Assembly (NCBI RefSeq): GCF_000733925.1
Contig: NZ_JPOO01000003.1
Coordinates: 434,001 to 498,000 of the forward strand
Length of the DNA stretch: 64,000 bases
Direction of reading: 5' to 3'
Source: Arenibacter algicola
GTDB lineage: Bacteria; Bacteroidota; Bacteroidia; Flavobacteriales; Flavobacteriaceae
The notes under the pieces were generated by a model, which saw only the letters and a list, made by a program, of their open reading frames with translations, was not told the DNA's origin and ran no database searches. Both the position numbers and the translations under genes were made by a program. Positions 36,823-46,533 of this stretch are shown in pieces. The first letter of the stretch is position 1. Each line of letters opens with the position of its first letter.

Positions 36823-38073
36823 ATGGGAAAAGATGTAGTGATCATAGGTGGGGGAATAGTCGGACTCTGTTCTGCTTATTTTTTACAAAAAGAAGGACAT
36901 AAGGTTACGGTATTGGACAAATCGGATATTACTTCCGGGGCTTCTTTTGTCAACGCTGGATATATTACCCCAAGCCATATTATTCCCTTGGCCTCCCCTG
37001 GAATGATTTCAAAGGGAATTAAATGGATGTTCAATTCGTCCAGTCCGTTTTATATGCAACCCCGTTGGGATACCGATTTTTTTAAATGGTCTTGGTATTT
37101 CCATAAATCCTCCACTAAAGAAAAAGTAGCCTTGGCCATACCATTGATCAAGGAAATAAATATAATTAGCAGGGAACTTTTCACCTCCATAAAGAATTCC
37201 GGGGATCTAGGGGATTTTCAACTGGAACGCAAGGGACTATTAATGCTTTATAAAACCGATAAGGAAGGTGAACATGAAATGCAAGTAGCCAAAAAGGCTT
37301 CCTATTTAGGCCTGGAGGTTAGCTCTTTGAACAAAAAAGAACTGGATACACTTCAGCCAAATGTTACCATGAACGTCAAAGGTGCTATTCATTATGAGTG
37401 TGACGGACATACCACTCCAACGGAGTTCATGAAAAAAATGCTGGAATATTTAAAGAGGAGCGGGGTAATTATTAAGACTAATGAAGAGGTTATAGATTTA
37501 TCCACAGAAAATGGTCGAATAATAAAGGTAACTACCAATAAGAATGACTATTCCCCAAAAGAAGTTGTTTTGGCAGCAGGCTCTTGGAGCGATAATTTAT
37601 CAAAGAAATTGAAAATAAAGCTTCCCATACAGGCAGGAAAGGGTTATCGGATAAATGTTCCCAGACCCACTGGGATTACTATTCCGGCCATTTTGATGGA
37701 AGCCAAGGTGGCGGTAACGCCAATGGCAGAATATACCCGTTTTGCGGGCACCATGGAATTCTCGGGAATCAATGATGTTATTAGAAAACAACGGGTTGAG
37801 GCCATCGCAAATGCCACCACCGAATTTTATCCGGAAATAAAAATAAGTGAGGCAGAAAAATTGGATGCCAAAAGTGGATTACGACCCGTATCTCCAGACG
37901 GATTGCCCTATATTGGAAAGAGTAGCTCCCTAAAAAATTTAACCGTTGCAACCGGACACGCCATGATGGGTTGGAGTCTAGGCCCTGTGACCGGAAAATT
38001 GGTTTCGGAAATAATATCGGACAAAAAAACATCGATGGATATAAACGGCTTTTCTCCAAATAGACGATTCTAG
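36823..38073 (+). CDS. FAD-dependent D-hydroxyproline oxidase/dehydrogenase (DadA-like)
   Basis: The 416-residue flavoprotein begins with the FAD dinucleotide motif VVIIGGGIVGLCSAYFLQ and a VTVLDK second strand. It ends with the DAO-family block SPDGLPYIG and ATGHAMMGWSLGPVTGKL. It is a DadA-type D-amino acid dehydrogenase and by context oxidises cis-4-hydroxy-D-proline to 1-pyrroline-4-hydroxy-2-carboxylate, passing electrons to the respiratory chain. It starts four bases after the epimerase and is last in the operon. No dedicated hydroxyproline transporter is seen in the window. Confidence 0.9.
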   Translation: MGKDVVIIGGGIVGLCSAYFLQKEGHKVTVLDKSDITSGASFVNAGYITPSHIIPLASPGMISKGIKWMFNSSSPFYMQPRWDTDFFKWSWYFHKSSTKEKVALAIPLIKEINIISRELFTSIKNSGDLGDFQLERKGLLMLYKTDKEGEHEMQVAKKASYLGLEVSSLNKKELDTLQPNVTMNVKGAIHYECDGHTTPTEFMKKMLEYLKRSGVIIKTNEEVIDLSTENGRIIKVTTNKNDYSPKEVVLAAGSWSDNLSKKLKIKLPIQAGKGYRINVPRPTGITIPAILMEAKVAVTPMAEYTRFAGTMEFSGINDVIRKQRVEAIANATTEFYPEIKISEAEKLDAKSGLRPVSPDGLPYIGKSSSLKNLTVATGHAMMGWSLGPVTGKLVSEIISDKKTSMDINGFSPNRRF

Positions 38074-38093
38074 ATCTTATGAATCAAAAAATA

Positions 38094-38147
38094 AATTCCA
38101 AATCATGAAATCGGAAACAAGCATGCTCCTTTTCATGGTTTGGAATT
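38094..38147. terminator. Long bidirectional terminator hairpin
   Basis: The 17-base arm at 38094-38110 pairs with 38131-38147 with a single G-U, around a 20-base loop that contains GCATGC. It separates the hydroxyproline cluster from the convergent efflux operon. No strong T-run is present. Confidence 0.55.
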
Positions 38148-38210
38148 CTTAGGTTAAAAATATTAATTGGGATGAATAACACTACCTTTTAAAAGATAGA
38201 CTAATGCTCG

Positions 38211-39377
38211 CTAATCACTACCGCCTGTCTCACCCAATAAATTAAATCCGCCTTTAACTATAACCTGATCACCATCCTTTAAATCGCCCATTTCTGCAAT
38301 GGCGGTATATCCATTATAGCTATCACCAATTTTAACCGCCTTTGTTTCAAAAACACTTCCTTCATTTCCTTCAGAAACCAAGGTTATAACGTAATGGTTA
38401 TTATCCTGGACAATTACACTTTCAATGGGCAGGGCGTTTATACTCTTGTTAGAAGTAATGATAGCAGCCTCAACAAACATACCTACTGCAAAATTGTGGT
38501 TTTCATCATCGTGTAAATGACCGTGGACCTTTACCGTTCTACTGTCCGCATCAATGGAGGTCCCCACCAAATATACCTCGGCTTCGTAATATTCCGCTGA
38601 AGCTTCGGATATTTTAAAACGTATTTTTTGATCCTTTTTTATATTCATAATATCCTTTTCAAAGACAGACAATTCCAAATGAATGTGATCGGTATTTATA
38701 ATTTCCATAATTTCGTCGGCAGGGGAGACATACATCCCCTTACTAACATTTACTTTGGTTATATTTCCGTCTATTGGGGCAAAAATGGTTGCCTCAGATG
38801 CCAAAATTCCTTTTTCAACATTATCCGGAGAAATATTTAACATTTTTAGTTTTTGTCGTAACCCGTTGTATCTGGCAAGATTGCGTTTGTATTCGCTCTC
38901 TGCCTTTAAAAAATTCTTTTGTGAAGTTATGTTTTCGGCAACTAGACTTTTTTGGCGGTCAAATTCGGATTTCAAAAAATTAAGCTGTTCAAAGCTTTCT
39001 TGATAATCCTGTTGCAATTGTATGAATTCGGGATTTTCCAATGTAAGTAGGGGCTGTCCTTTTTTTACCTTATTTCCGATCAAAAGGGGAGTTCTTTTTA
39101 TATATCCCCCGGCAAATGCACTTACTATTGCTTTATTTTGGGGAGGAACATCTATGGTCCCAGCAACCACTACCTCTACAGGGAAGTTTTGTAGACTAAT
39201 ACGCCCAAGTTCCATGCCCTCTACGTCAAATTGGGCTTTGGAAATGGTAATGGTATTTGTCGCTTGTTCACTTGGGTCAGCATTGGCAGCAACATTGCTT
39301 TTTTCATTGGAATCCCCGCATGCAGACACATTGAGGAAAAGGACTGTTACAATAAGTATATATAGTAATCGTGACAT
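38211..39377 (-). CDS. RND efflux periplasmic adaptor (CzcB/CusB-like) lipoprotein
   Basis: The 388-residue membrane fusion protein has a lipoprotein signal ending NVSAC (Cys20). A lipoyl/barrel-sandwich half follows (VSAFAGGYIKRTPLLIGNKVKKGQPLLTL about 85), then a coiled-coil hairpin (about 120-175) and a beta-barrel region. It links the inner-membrane pump to the outer-membrane channel in metal efflux. It lacks the His-rich N-terminal metal-binding extension of some CzcB proteins. It lies 10 bases after the pump gene and is last in the operon. Confidence 0.9.
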   Translation of the reverse strand: MSRLLYILIVTVLFLNVSACGDSNEKSNVAANADPSEQATNTITISKAQFDVEGMELGRISLQNFPVEVVVAGTIDVPPQNKAIVSAFAGGYIKRTPLLIGNKVKKGQPLLTLENPEFIQLQQDYQESFEQLNFLKSEFDRQKSLVAENITSQKNFLKAESEYKRNLARYNGLRQKLKMLNISPDNVEKGILASEATIFAPIDGNITKVNVSKGMYVSPADEIMEIINTDHIHLELSVFEKDIMNIKKDQKIRFKISEASAEYYEAEVYLVGTSIDADSRTVKVHGHLHDDENHNFAVGMFVEAAIITSNKSINALPIESVIVQDNNHYVITLVSEGNEGSVFETKAVKIGDSYNGYTAIAEMGDLKDGDQVIVKGGFNLLGETGGSD

Positions 39378-39387
39378 AGTATTTATT

Positions 39388-42300
39388 TTATAAGTTTAAA
39401 TAATTGATAGCAATGACAGTTTGATTATAGGCATTAAGGTTCTCCAGATAAGTTAGGGTAATATTGTACCCATTTTCCATACTCTGTATATATTGAAAAA
39501 AGTCTATTTCCCCGCTCTGATAGCTTAGGGTCGCCGTTTTTATAATTTCATCGGCAAGAACTTGACCTTCAGTCTCGTAATAGGCAAGCACTTCTTTATA
39601 CTTTTTTAATTGTCCCATAAGTGACTGGTATTTGGTCCTTAACTGAACAGTATAATCCTCGGCTTCCGCCAGGGACACCTTCTTGGCTATTTTGGCTGCC
39701 TTAATTTTGGAGGCATTACCACTAAAAAACAACGGAATCTTAACCCCCACCTGAAAACCATAAAGGTTCTCTCCCAAAGTGGAATTGGTTCCCTGGAAAT
39801 AATTAAAATTCAGGTCCGGCAATAAATATTGCTGCTCTAGAGTACTTTTTGCTTGGAACATTTTTGTTCTATTTTCAAAAAACGACATCCCTGCATTATT
39901 TTCAAGATTCACATCCATTATCTGAAGTTTTTCCATAGGTATCGTCCTCACCAACAGTATAGAATCCGGTTGTACCGTTTTAATGAGTTCCTGATACGCC
40001 AAATTGGCATCTTCAACGGCTTTTTTGTAAAGTGTCTGAAGTTCCTTTTGTTTGGCCTGTGCTGTTATTTTTTCCAAATAGTTGCTTTCGCCAAGTTCAA
40101 ACCTGCGTTGGGCGGAGTAGGAAAAGCGTTCGTACAGATCATTTAGTTCGCTAAAGGTCTTTTCCTTGTGCCTTGCGTATTGCAATCCATGATAATTGGA
40201 AGCCAGCTCCTGTTCCAGAATTCGCTTTTTCCGTTCATGAGCACTACTTTCTGTAAGATAATTGGCCTTATTGACACCTTTTTCTGCAAAATAAACGGTT
40301 GGAAAAAGAAAGTTCTGCTGTACACCAAAGACCTCCAAAGGCTTGTTGTTGATGGCGATATTGTTTTGATCGTAATGATAGTATAGGTCTGTCTTATCAA
40401 AACTGAAGGCACTGCCTATAAGCGCTTTGGATTCATCCACCTTAAGTTTCGATGCCCTTAGGCCAGAGTTGTTACTTAAGGCCAAGGTGTGTATTTCATC
40501 AAAATTGAGTCCCTCCTCCTGTGCCTGAACACCGCTGATACCAATTAAGAAAAGTATTACCAAACTTAGGACTTTTACATTGTTCTTGGAATTGACCGTC
40601 TCCTTTTTATCTTTTAAATGAAAAATAGAGTAGAGTATGGGCAATACCACCAATGTTAATATAGTGGCGGTAATAAGCCCTCCAATAACTACTGTGGCAA
40701 GTGGTCTCTGCACCTCTGCGCCTACGTTAGTGGAAATAGCCATAGGAAGGAAACCCAGTGCGGCAGCGGATGCCGTCAACAAAACGGCTCTTAACCTATC
40801 TTTTGATCCCTGTATAATAAGTTCATCAGAATCTTCCATACCTGCGTGTTTTAATTCTTTAAAATGTTCTATCAACACAATTCCATTGAGTACGGCAATC
40901 CCGAAAAGGGCTATGAAACCAACACCAGCAGAGATACTAAATGGCATATCCCTGACAAACAAAAGAAGTATTCCTCCAACGGCCGCCAAAGGAATGGCCG
41001 AGTAAATAATCAGTGCCTCCCTTATTGAGCTAAATGCAAAATAGAGTAATATCAGAATAAGTACCAACGCTACTGGCACTGCAATTTTCAGTCGGTCTTT
41101 GGCACTTTGTAAATTTTCGAATTGCCCCCCGTAAGTGATGGTGTAGCCTGTCGGTAGCTTTACATTTGTTTCGATAAGCTTTTGAATGTCATCTACCACC
41201 GACTGAAGGTCCCTATTCCTTACATTGATACCCACTACTATCCTGCGTTTGGTATCGTCCCTAGAGATTTTGGCCGCTCCGGTCGTATAGGAGATTTGGG
41301 CCAACTCCCCTAAAGGGATCTTACCGGCCGACGGAGTGTCCACATATAAATTTTTAAGATTGGAAATGTCCTGTCTACTTTTTTGATCCAGTCTTAGTGT
41401 TAGGTCAAATCGCTTTTCTCCCTCAAAAACACTCCCTAGGTTGGTCCCTGCAAACCCCATGGAAATAAGATTGTTTAAATCAGCAATATTAAGACCATAC
41501 CTGGCAATCTTTGCCCTGTCGAATTTTACGTTCATTTGCGGAAGTCCTGCAATTTTCTCTACCGTTATGTCTGCCGCGCCCTCCACATTCTGAATAAGAT
41601 TTCTTATTTCATTTCCTTTTTTATTCAAGATTTCCAGGTCCTCCCCGAAAATTTTAATGGCAATATCCGCGCGGACACCTGTAATAAGTTCATTAAAGCG
41701 CATTTCAATGGGCTGGGTAAATTCTAACTCCATACCAGGGATCACTCCCAGGGCCTCCTTGAATTTATCCGCCAATTCATCCTTAGTCTCTGCAGAAACC
41801 CATTCCTTTTTGGATTTAAGGATAATAATAACATCGCTTTCCTCCATAGACATAGGATCCGTGGGTACTTCTGCTGCACCTATTCTGGTTACCACCTGTT
41901 TTACTTCCGGGAAATTATCAATTAGAATCTGTTCAATCTTAGTAGTAATTTCAACAGTTTCGCTCAAAGAGGTCCCTGTTTTCAAAACGGGTTGTATCAC
42001 AAAGTCCCCCTCGTCCAAGGTAGGCACAAACTCTCCGCCCATAGTGGTAAATAGGTATATGGATCCCCCCAATAGCACGACAGAAATAGCCAACACCACC
42101 TTTTTCTTTTTTAGTGCCCAACGGATAATGGGATCATAAGATCTATTTAGAAAATCCATTAGACGTACCGAAATGTTTTTTGAGGACTTGGTAGATGGTC
42201 TTATAAATATGGAGGCGGCCACCGGAACATAGGTAAAACATAAGATCATGGCACCTATTAAGGCAAAACTAAAGGTGAGCGCCATGGGTTTGAACATTTT

Positions 42301-43725
42301 CCCCTCTACACCACTTAAGGATAGGATTGGAATGAATACGATGAGTATAATTAGCTGCCCAAAAATAGCCGAGTTCATCATTTTGGAAGCGCCATTAAAG
42401 GTAATTTCATTTTTTAGTTGCTGTTGGGCCCTTGTTCCCAGCAATTGCAATTCTCCTTTCTTAGCGGTTATTTGATAGGCTATGAATTCGACAATAATAA
42501 CTGCACCATCTATAATGATCCCAAAGTCTATGGCCCCTAGGCTCATCAGGTTTGCATCTACCCCAAAAATATACATCATTGAGAGGGCAAATAATAAACA
42601 AAGTGGAATTACGGAAGCCACTACCAAACCTGAACGGAGATTTCCCAACAGCAGAACAACCACAAAAATTACGATCAAACAACCCAGGATTAGGTTCTCT
42701 GCCACAGTAAAGGTTGTTTTTCCAATAAGCTCGCTACGCTCCAAAAATCCATTTATAAAAACACCTTCGGGCAAGGTCTTGGAAATAGCGTCTATGCGTT
42801 CATGAACAGCTTCAATAACCTTTTTGGAATTGGCATCCTTAAGCATCATTACCTGTCCCAAAACCTTTTCTCCTTCCCCATTTCCGGTAATGGCCCCAAA
42901 ACGGGTGGCACTGCCAAAACCAACATTGGCTACATCCTTAATATAAATAGGTAGGTTGTCCGTTGATTTAACTACAATATTTTCAATATCCTTAAGGGAA
43001 GATATAAGCCCTTCCCCCCGAATAAAGTAGGCCTGGTTTACTTTTTCAATATAACCACCTCCCGAAACGCTATTATTCTTTTCCAAGGCCGTAAAAATTT
43101 CGGCAGTGGTAATATTCATGGCATGCAGCTTTTGAGTGTTTATAGCTACTTCATATTGTTTTAAATAGCCGCCCCAAGTATTCACCTCCACTACTCCGGG
43201 AATTCCCGAAAGTTGCCTCTTCACCACCCAATCCTGGATGGTACGCAGATCCATGGCAGAATACTTGTCCTTATACCCCGGCTTAGTATCCAGAATGTAT
43301 TGGTAAATTTCTCCAAGACCAGTAGTGATAGGGCCCATTTGGGGAGTACCGAATCCTGCAGGGATTTTCTCGGAGGCAGAGATTAACTTTTCGGAAATTA
43401 ACTGTCGGGGCAGATAAGTGCCCATATTGTCCTCAAAGACGATGGTGACTACCGAGAGTCCAAATTTTGACACCGATCGAATTTCAATAACACCGGGCAA
43501 ATTGGCCATTTCCAGTTCCACGGGATAGGTTATGAATTGCTCCATATCCTGAGTGGATAAATTCTGGGAGGTGGTAATTACCTGTACCTGATTATTGGTA
43601 ACATCGGGAACTGCTCCAATGGGTATCTGCGTTAAGGAATACAGTCCAAAACCTATAATAAATAATGTGAGTAAAAAAACAATTAATTTGTTCTTTATAC
43701 TGAATTGTATAATATTGGATAACAT
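39388..43725 (-). CDS. CzcA-type heavy metal RND pump fused to a TolC-like outer-membrane factor
   Basis: This 1445-residue protein is two proteins in one chain. Residues 1 to about 1040 are a complete HME-RND pump with twelve membrane helices. The helix 4 signature is DFGIIIDGAVIIVE (about 398-411), the pattern of divalent-cation (Zn/Co/Ni) pumps. From about residue 1049 a hydrophobic, signal-like segment VLSLVILFLIGISGVQAQ is followed by about 390 residues of a CzcC/TolC-type outer-membrane factor with long helical repeats. No stop or frameshift lies between them. The fused architecture recurs in Bacteroidetes from my knowledge. Whether the chain is cleaved after VQAQ is unknown. Confidence 0.92.
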   Translation of the reverse strand: MLSNIIQFSIKNKLIVFLLTLFIIGFGLYSLTQIPIGAVPDVTNNQVQVITTSQNLSTQDMEQFITYPVELEMANLPGVIEIRSVSKFGLSVVTIVFEDNMGTYLPRQLISEKLISASEKIPAGFGTPQMGPITTGLGEIYQYILDTKPGYKDKYSAMDLRTIQDWVVKRQLSGIPGVVEVNTWGGYLKQYEVAINTQKLHAMNITTAEIFTALEKNNSVSGGGYIEKVNQAYFIRGEGLISSLKDIENIVVKSTDNLPIYIKDVANVGFGSATRFGAITGNGEGEKVLGQVMMLKDANSKKVIEAVHERIDAISKTLPEGVFINGFLERSELIGKTTFTVAENLILGCLIVIFVVVLLLGNLRSGLVVASVIPLCLLFALSMMYIFGVDANLMSLGAIDFGIIIDGAVIIVEFIAYQITAKKGELQLLGTRAQQQLKNEITFNGASKMMNSAIFGQLIILIVFIPILSLSGVEGKMFKPMALTFSFALIGAMILCFTYVPVAASIFIRPSTKSSKNISVRLMDFLNRSYDPIIRWALKKKKVVLAISVVLLGGSIYLFTTMGGEFVPTLDEGDFVIQPVLKTGTSLSETVEITTKIEQILIDNFPEVKQVVTRIGAAEVPTDPMSMEESDVIIILKSKKEWVSAETKDELADKFKEALGVIPGMELEFTQPIEMRFNELITGVRADIAIKIFGEDLEILNKKGNEIRNLIQNVEGAADITVEKIAGLPQMNVKFDRAKIARYGLNIADLNNLISMGFAGTNLGSVFEGEKRFDLTLRLDQKSRQDISNLKNLYVDTPSAGKIPLGELAQISYTTGAAKISRDDTKRRIVVGINVRNRDLQSVVDDIQKLIETNVKLPTGYTITYGGQFENLQSAKDRLKIAVPVALVLILILLYFAFSSIREALIIYSAIPLAAVGGILLLFVRDMPFSISAGVGFIALFGIAVLNGIVLIEHFKELKHAGMEDSDELIIQGSKDRLRAVLLTASAAALGFLPMAISTNVGAEVQRPLATVVIGGLITATILTLVVLPILYSIFHLKDKKETVNSKNNVKVLSLVILFLIGISGVQAQEEGLNFDEIHTLALSNNSGLRASKLKVDESKALIGSAFSFDKTDLYYHYDQNNIAINNKPLEVFGVQQNFLFPTVYFAEKGVNKANYLTESSAHERKKRILEQELASNYHGLQYARHKEKTFSELNDLYERFSYSAQRRFELGESNYLEKITAQAKQKELQTLYKKAVEDANLAYQELIKTVQPDSILLVRTIPMEKLQIMDVNLENNAGMSFFENRTKMFQAKSTLEQQYLLPDLNFNYFQGTNSTLGENLYGFQVGVKIPLFFSGNASKIKAAKIAKKVSLAEAEDYTVQLRTKYQSLMGQLKKYKEVLAYYETEGQVLADEIIKTATLSYQSGEIDFFQYIQSMENGYNITLTYLENLNAYNQTVIAINYLNL

Positions 43726-43796
43726 AATTCATTTATAAAAAGATTGCAAGCTATTGCAAAACAGCTTGTTAAATAATGATTTCAATCAGTAATGAA

Positions 43797-44195
43797 TTAT
43801 GCAGTCTTGGGGGGTTGGAAAATATCGGAATTTTCTATTTGACAATAAGATTCCTGATAAAAATAGTTTGAAGTGGTATCTGCCACTTGAGGAGTTTTAG
43901 GTACCATAAAATCTGCTCCGCTCAGTACAAAGGCAGTGGAATAATGGGAGCAGGTTTGATGATTGAAAGGCAATTCTTCATGATCCTTCTGTTCCTCCCT
44001 ATGTTCCAAATCGTGCTGGGTTTTAAGTTCCCCATAATGTTTGGATATAAAAACAAACAAGTTATCCCCATATTTCTCTTTGTGGAACTGGGCATGAGTC
44101 ATAAAATCATCCAATTGGGCAACATCTACCATATCCAAATTAAAACTTTGGAACAGCAATAAAATCGACAACGTTATGGAAAATAATTTGCTCAT
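43797..44195 (-). CDS. Small exported His-rich protein of the efflux operon
   Basis: The 132-residue protein starts with a signal-type hydrophobic stretch (about residues 3-20). It then carries many His and acidic residues between about 34 and 84, for example HAQFHKEK, QHDLEHREEQKDHEE and NHQTCSHYS. It lies 71 bases upstream of the pump gene on the same strand. From composition and context it may bind metal ions in the periplasm. I do not recognise a named family. Confidence 0.7.
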   Translation of the reverse strand: MSKLFSITLSILLLFQSFNLDMVDVAQLDDFMTHAQFHKEKYGDNLFVFISKHYGELKTQHDLEHREEQKDHEELPFNHQTCSHYSTAFVLSGADFMVPKTPQVADTTSNYFYQESYCQIENSDIFQPPKTA

Positions 44196-44262
44196 TTGCC
44201 CACTAAAGATAAGAAATAATTATCTCTCACAATAAAAGCTGTTACTAACTTTTTGCCAAATG

Positions 44263-44967
44263 TTATTCAATGACTACCAAGGCTTTGATCAAAGCCTCTT
44301 TTTTATGCCTGCTCAAAGGAATAACTTGTTCGTTTATTTCTACCGTGGAACCGTTAAAATTTTCAATCTTTTCCAAATTAACCGTATAGGATTTGTGGAT
44401 TCTAAGAAATTTATCCTTGGGCAATTGCTTGGCAAAGGCCTTCATGGTAGAGAGTATTAAAGTCTTTTTATCCGTGGATATAATCTTCACATAATCTCCA
44501 TAAGCCTCTATCCATAAAATCTCGTTCAGGAATAGTTTAGTTTTTTTAAGGTTACTATTTACATATATATATTCCAGCTCAATCTCCTCCGCATTTTCAA
44601 GTTCATAATTGTTAATTGCCTTTCTTATGGAAACATCAAATCGGGTTTTATCCACTGGTTTCTGTAAATAATCCGTTACGTCATAATCGAAGGCCTTCAT
44701 GGCATAATTGGGGTTGCCAGAAATAAGTATAACCTGCGGTTTATGTTCCAAGGATTCCAGGAATTCGAATCCGTTGAAACCTGGCATTTCAATATCCAAA
44801 AATATTAAGTCTATAATATTGCTGCCGATGTCCTTTTTTGCATCTACACCATTATCGTATTCATTTATAAGATCAAGCTTGGAGTGTTCCTTTATTATTT
44901 TAGCTACTGCGCGGCGTTGTACCGTTGAGTCGTCTATTAAAATGCATTTTAATTTAGTTTTTTTCAT
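44263..44967 (-). CDS. LytTR-family response regulator
   Basis: The 234-residue protein has a receiver domain with acidic pair Asp12/Asp13 and phospho-acceptor Asp58 in IFLDIEMPGFNG, Lys in YLQKPVD, and a C-terminal LytTR DNA-binding domain (about 130-234, ILWIEAYGDYVKI, FLRIHKSYTVNL). It lies 67 bases upstream of the His-rich protein and efflux genes on the same strand, so it may head that operon and control it. No cognate histidine kinase (usually a His_kinase 7TM type) is adjacent. Confidence 0.92.
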   Translation of the reverse strand: MKKTKLKCILIDDSTVQRRAVAKIIKEHSKLDLINEYDNGVDAKKDIGSNIIDLIFLDIEMPGFNGFEFLESLEHKPQVILISGNPNYAMKAFDYDVTDYLQKPVDKTRFDVSIRKAINNYELENAEEIELEYIYVNSNLKKTKLFLNEILWIEAYGDYVKIISTDKKTLILSTMKAFAKQLPKDKFLRIHKSYTVNLEKIENFNGSTVEINEQVIPLSRHKKEALIKALVVIE

Positions 44968-45775
44968 GGTCGAAATTTAACAAACTACCACAACGAATTA
45001 AAGCTGACCAAAGCCCAAGATTGGGAACAGTCTAAATTTTCCCGTTACCGTTTGCAACAGGAATATCAACTACTTTAATGCCCAGGGTTAGTGTTTGGCA
45101 TTTTATAAGGAACAAATATACAGTATGTTATATTAAAAATAATTCTAAATTATTATAAATCGCTCAGACCAAATACAATAGGGCCTAACACAATAAAATA
45201 TCTGAAAATGGTGAACAAAAAAATAATTTATGAAGCATGACAAATGAAATATTACCCATAAAAAACCATTCGTTTTTATGTAGCTTGCCTGTAAATCAAC
45301 TTATGGTGTTTTGACCTAGTAGGATTGAGTAGCCCTTTTGATAATACCTTAGGAATATCTGTTACTTGTGTGCCAATTAATGTCCTATTTAAGGTTAAAG
45401 GAAAATTTCCCGATCGACCAATGATAAGGATTAAAATACACTCTTTGTATATGTTTATTTTGAATTATCTTTATGTATCTGTCCCCGAATCCAAACCTAA
45501 AATGTGCGCTCAAAATATTTTTTTCAATACCAACCTACCCAGAAAATAGTAATGATATGGATTTGGATGAAATGTTCTGGGCATATTATTTTGGAAGTTT
45601 GATTGACAAATTCGGCATTCGATGGATGAGCTGTGTCAACCAAGATTAGTCCGTATAAGTCATATAATTAAAGACAAGGGGGATCTCGACAGAACAACAC
45701 CTTTAGTTACGTAAATAATTGCAAATCAATACTTTAAAACAATTACAATAATCTTTCAATTTAACAAAATGTGTT
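44968..45775. other. 808-base gene-poor region
   Basis: No convincing gene, RNA or repeat is found. One open frame (45325-45549) starts at TTG and has no recognisable protein character. The stretch is AT-rich and may hold only promoter sequence for the flanking genes. Confidence 0.55.
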
Positions 45776-46171
45776 ATGCAAGATTTTAAATTAAACAGTT
45801 CCGCAAAAGATGTTAGCTCATACATTGCCAGTTGTCCAGTAACGGTACAGGAGGTTTTGGAAAAATTGCGAAGTACCATCCTAAAAGCGGCACCAGAGGC
45901 AGAGGAAACGATTAGTTACAAAATGCCGGCCTTTAAGTATTATGGTATGTTGGTATACTTCGCTGCCTATAAAAATCATATCGGATTCTATGCCACCCCA
46001 ACGGGTCACAAAGAATTTGAAAAAGAATTGGCTCCCTATAAACAAGGGAAAGGTTCGGTTCAATTTCCACTAAACCAACCCTTGCCGTTCTCTTTAGTTG
46101 CAAAAATTGTAAAATTTAGAGCACAGGAGAACTTGGCAAATTTTCAAAACAAGAAGAAAGCTAAAAAATAA
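45776..46171 (+). CDS. DUF1801 / YdhG-like protein
   Basis: The 131-residue protein matches the DUF1801 (YdhG/YobI, frataxin-like fold) family: SSYIASCPVTVQEVLEKLRSTI, then EAEETISYKMPAF and HIGFYATPTGH. Some members have been proposed as iron chaperones, others are uncharacterised. The C-terminus is a Lys-rich tail KKKAKK. Cytosolic, monocistronic. Function unknown. Confidence 0.85.
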   Translation: MQDFKLNSSAKDVSSYIASCPVTVQEVLEKLRSTILKAAPEAEETISYKMPAFKYYGMLVYFAAYKNHIGFYATPTGHKEFEKELAPYKQGKGSVQFPLNQPLPFSLVAKIVKFRAQENLANFQNKKKAKK

Positions 46172-46533
46172 ATCTTAAAGTATTGTAATGAATGTGGACA
46201 ATGCCCACTTCCTTAAAAATAGACCATAATTCTCAATTAAACTACCTCGGGGCATTGAAAGGACCCATATTTCAGATTTCGACGCCCGCCTGAATGGGAC
46301 AGGCAGGCAAGCGCCGGAGCATTTTAATCTCGATTATCGAGTAAAATGGTTGATCTCTGAGCACAGACCATCTTCAATTTCAACAAAAATCTGCAATTTC
46401 CTATCTTAGTGGCTACCTTTAATTATGTAACCCTTAATACACAATGAACCATATAAAAACATAGCTCCAAGTTATTATTTTGTTATGTTCTATTTTGTTT
46501 TTATTATGACTTTTTAAAGACTAATTTTGACAT
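46172..46533. other. 362-base intergenic region with a GC-rich block
   Basis: No gene is seen. From 46281 to 46320 there is a GC-rich patch with inverted repeat GCCTG/CAGGC (46288-46304) and a following CAGGCAGGC run, unlike the surrounding AT-rich DNA. A short palindrome CTCGATTATCGAG lies at 46329-46341. The promoter at 46522 ends the region. Confidence 0.5.
46522..46529 (+). promoter_or_regulatory. Near-leaderless promoter -7 element
   Basis: TAATTTTG matches TAnnTTTG and is only four bases from the ATG at 46534. TTTG at 46494-46497 could be the -33 element. Transcription would begin at or next to the start codon. Confidence 0.45.

Noticed and set aside
45325..45549. 74-codon plus-strand open frame in the gap before the DUF1801 gene
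   Set aside because: Starts at TTG, has no recognisable motif or signal, and no promoter or partner gene supports it.
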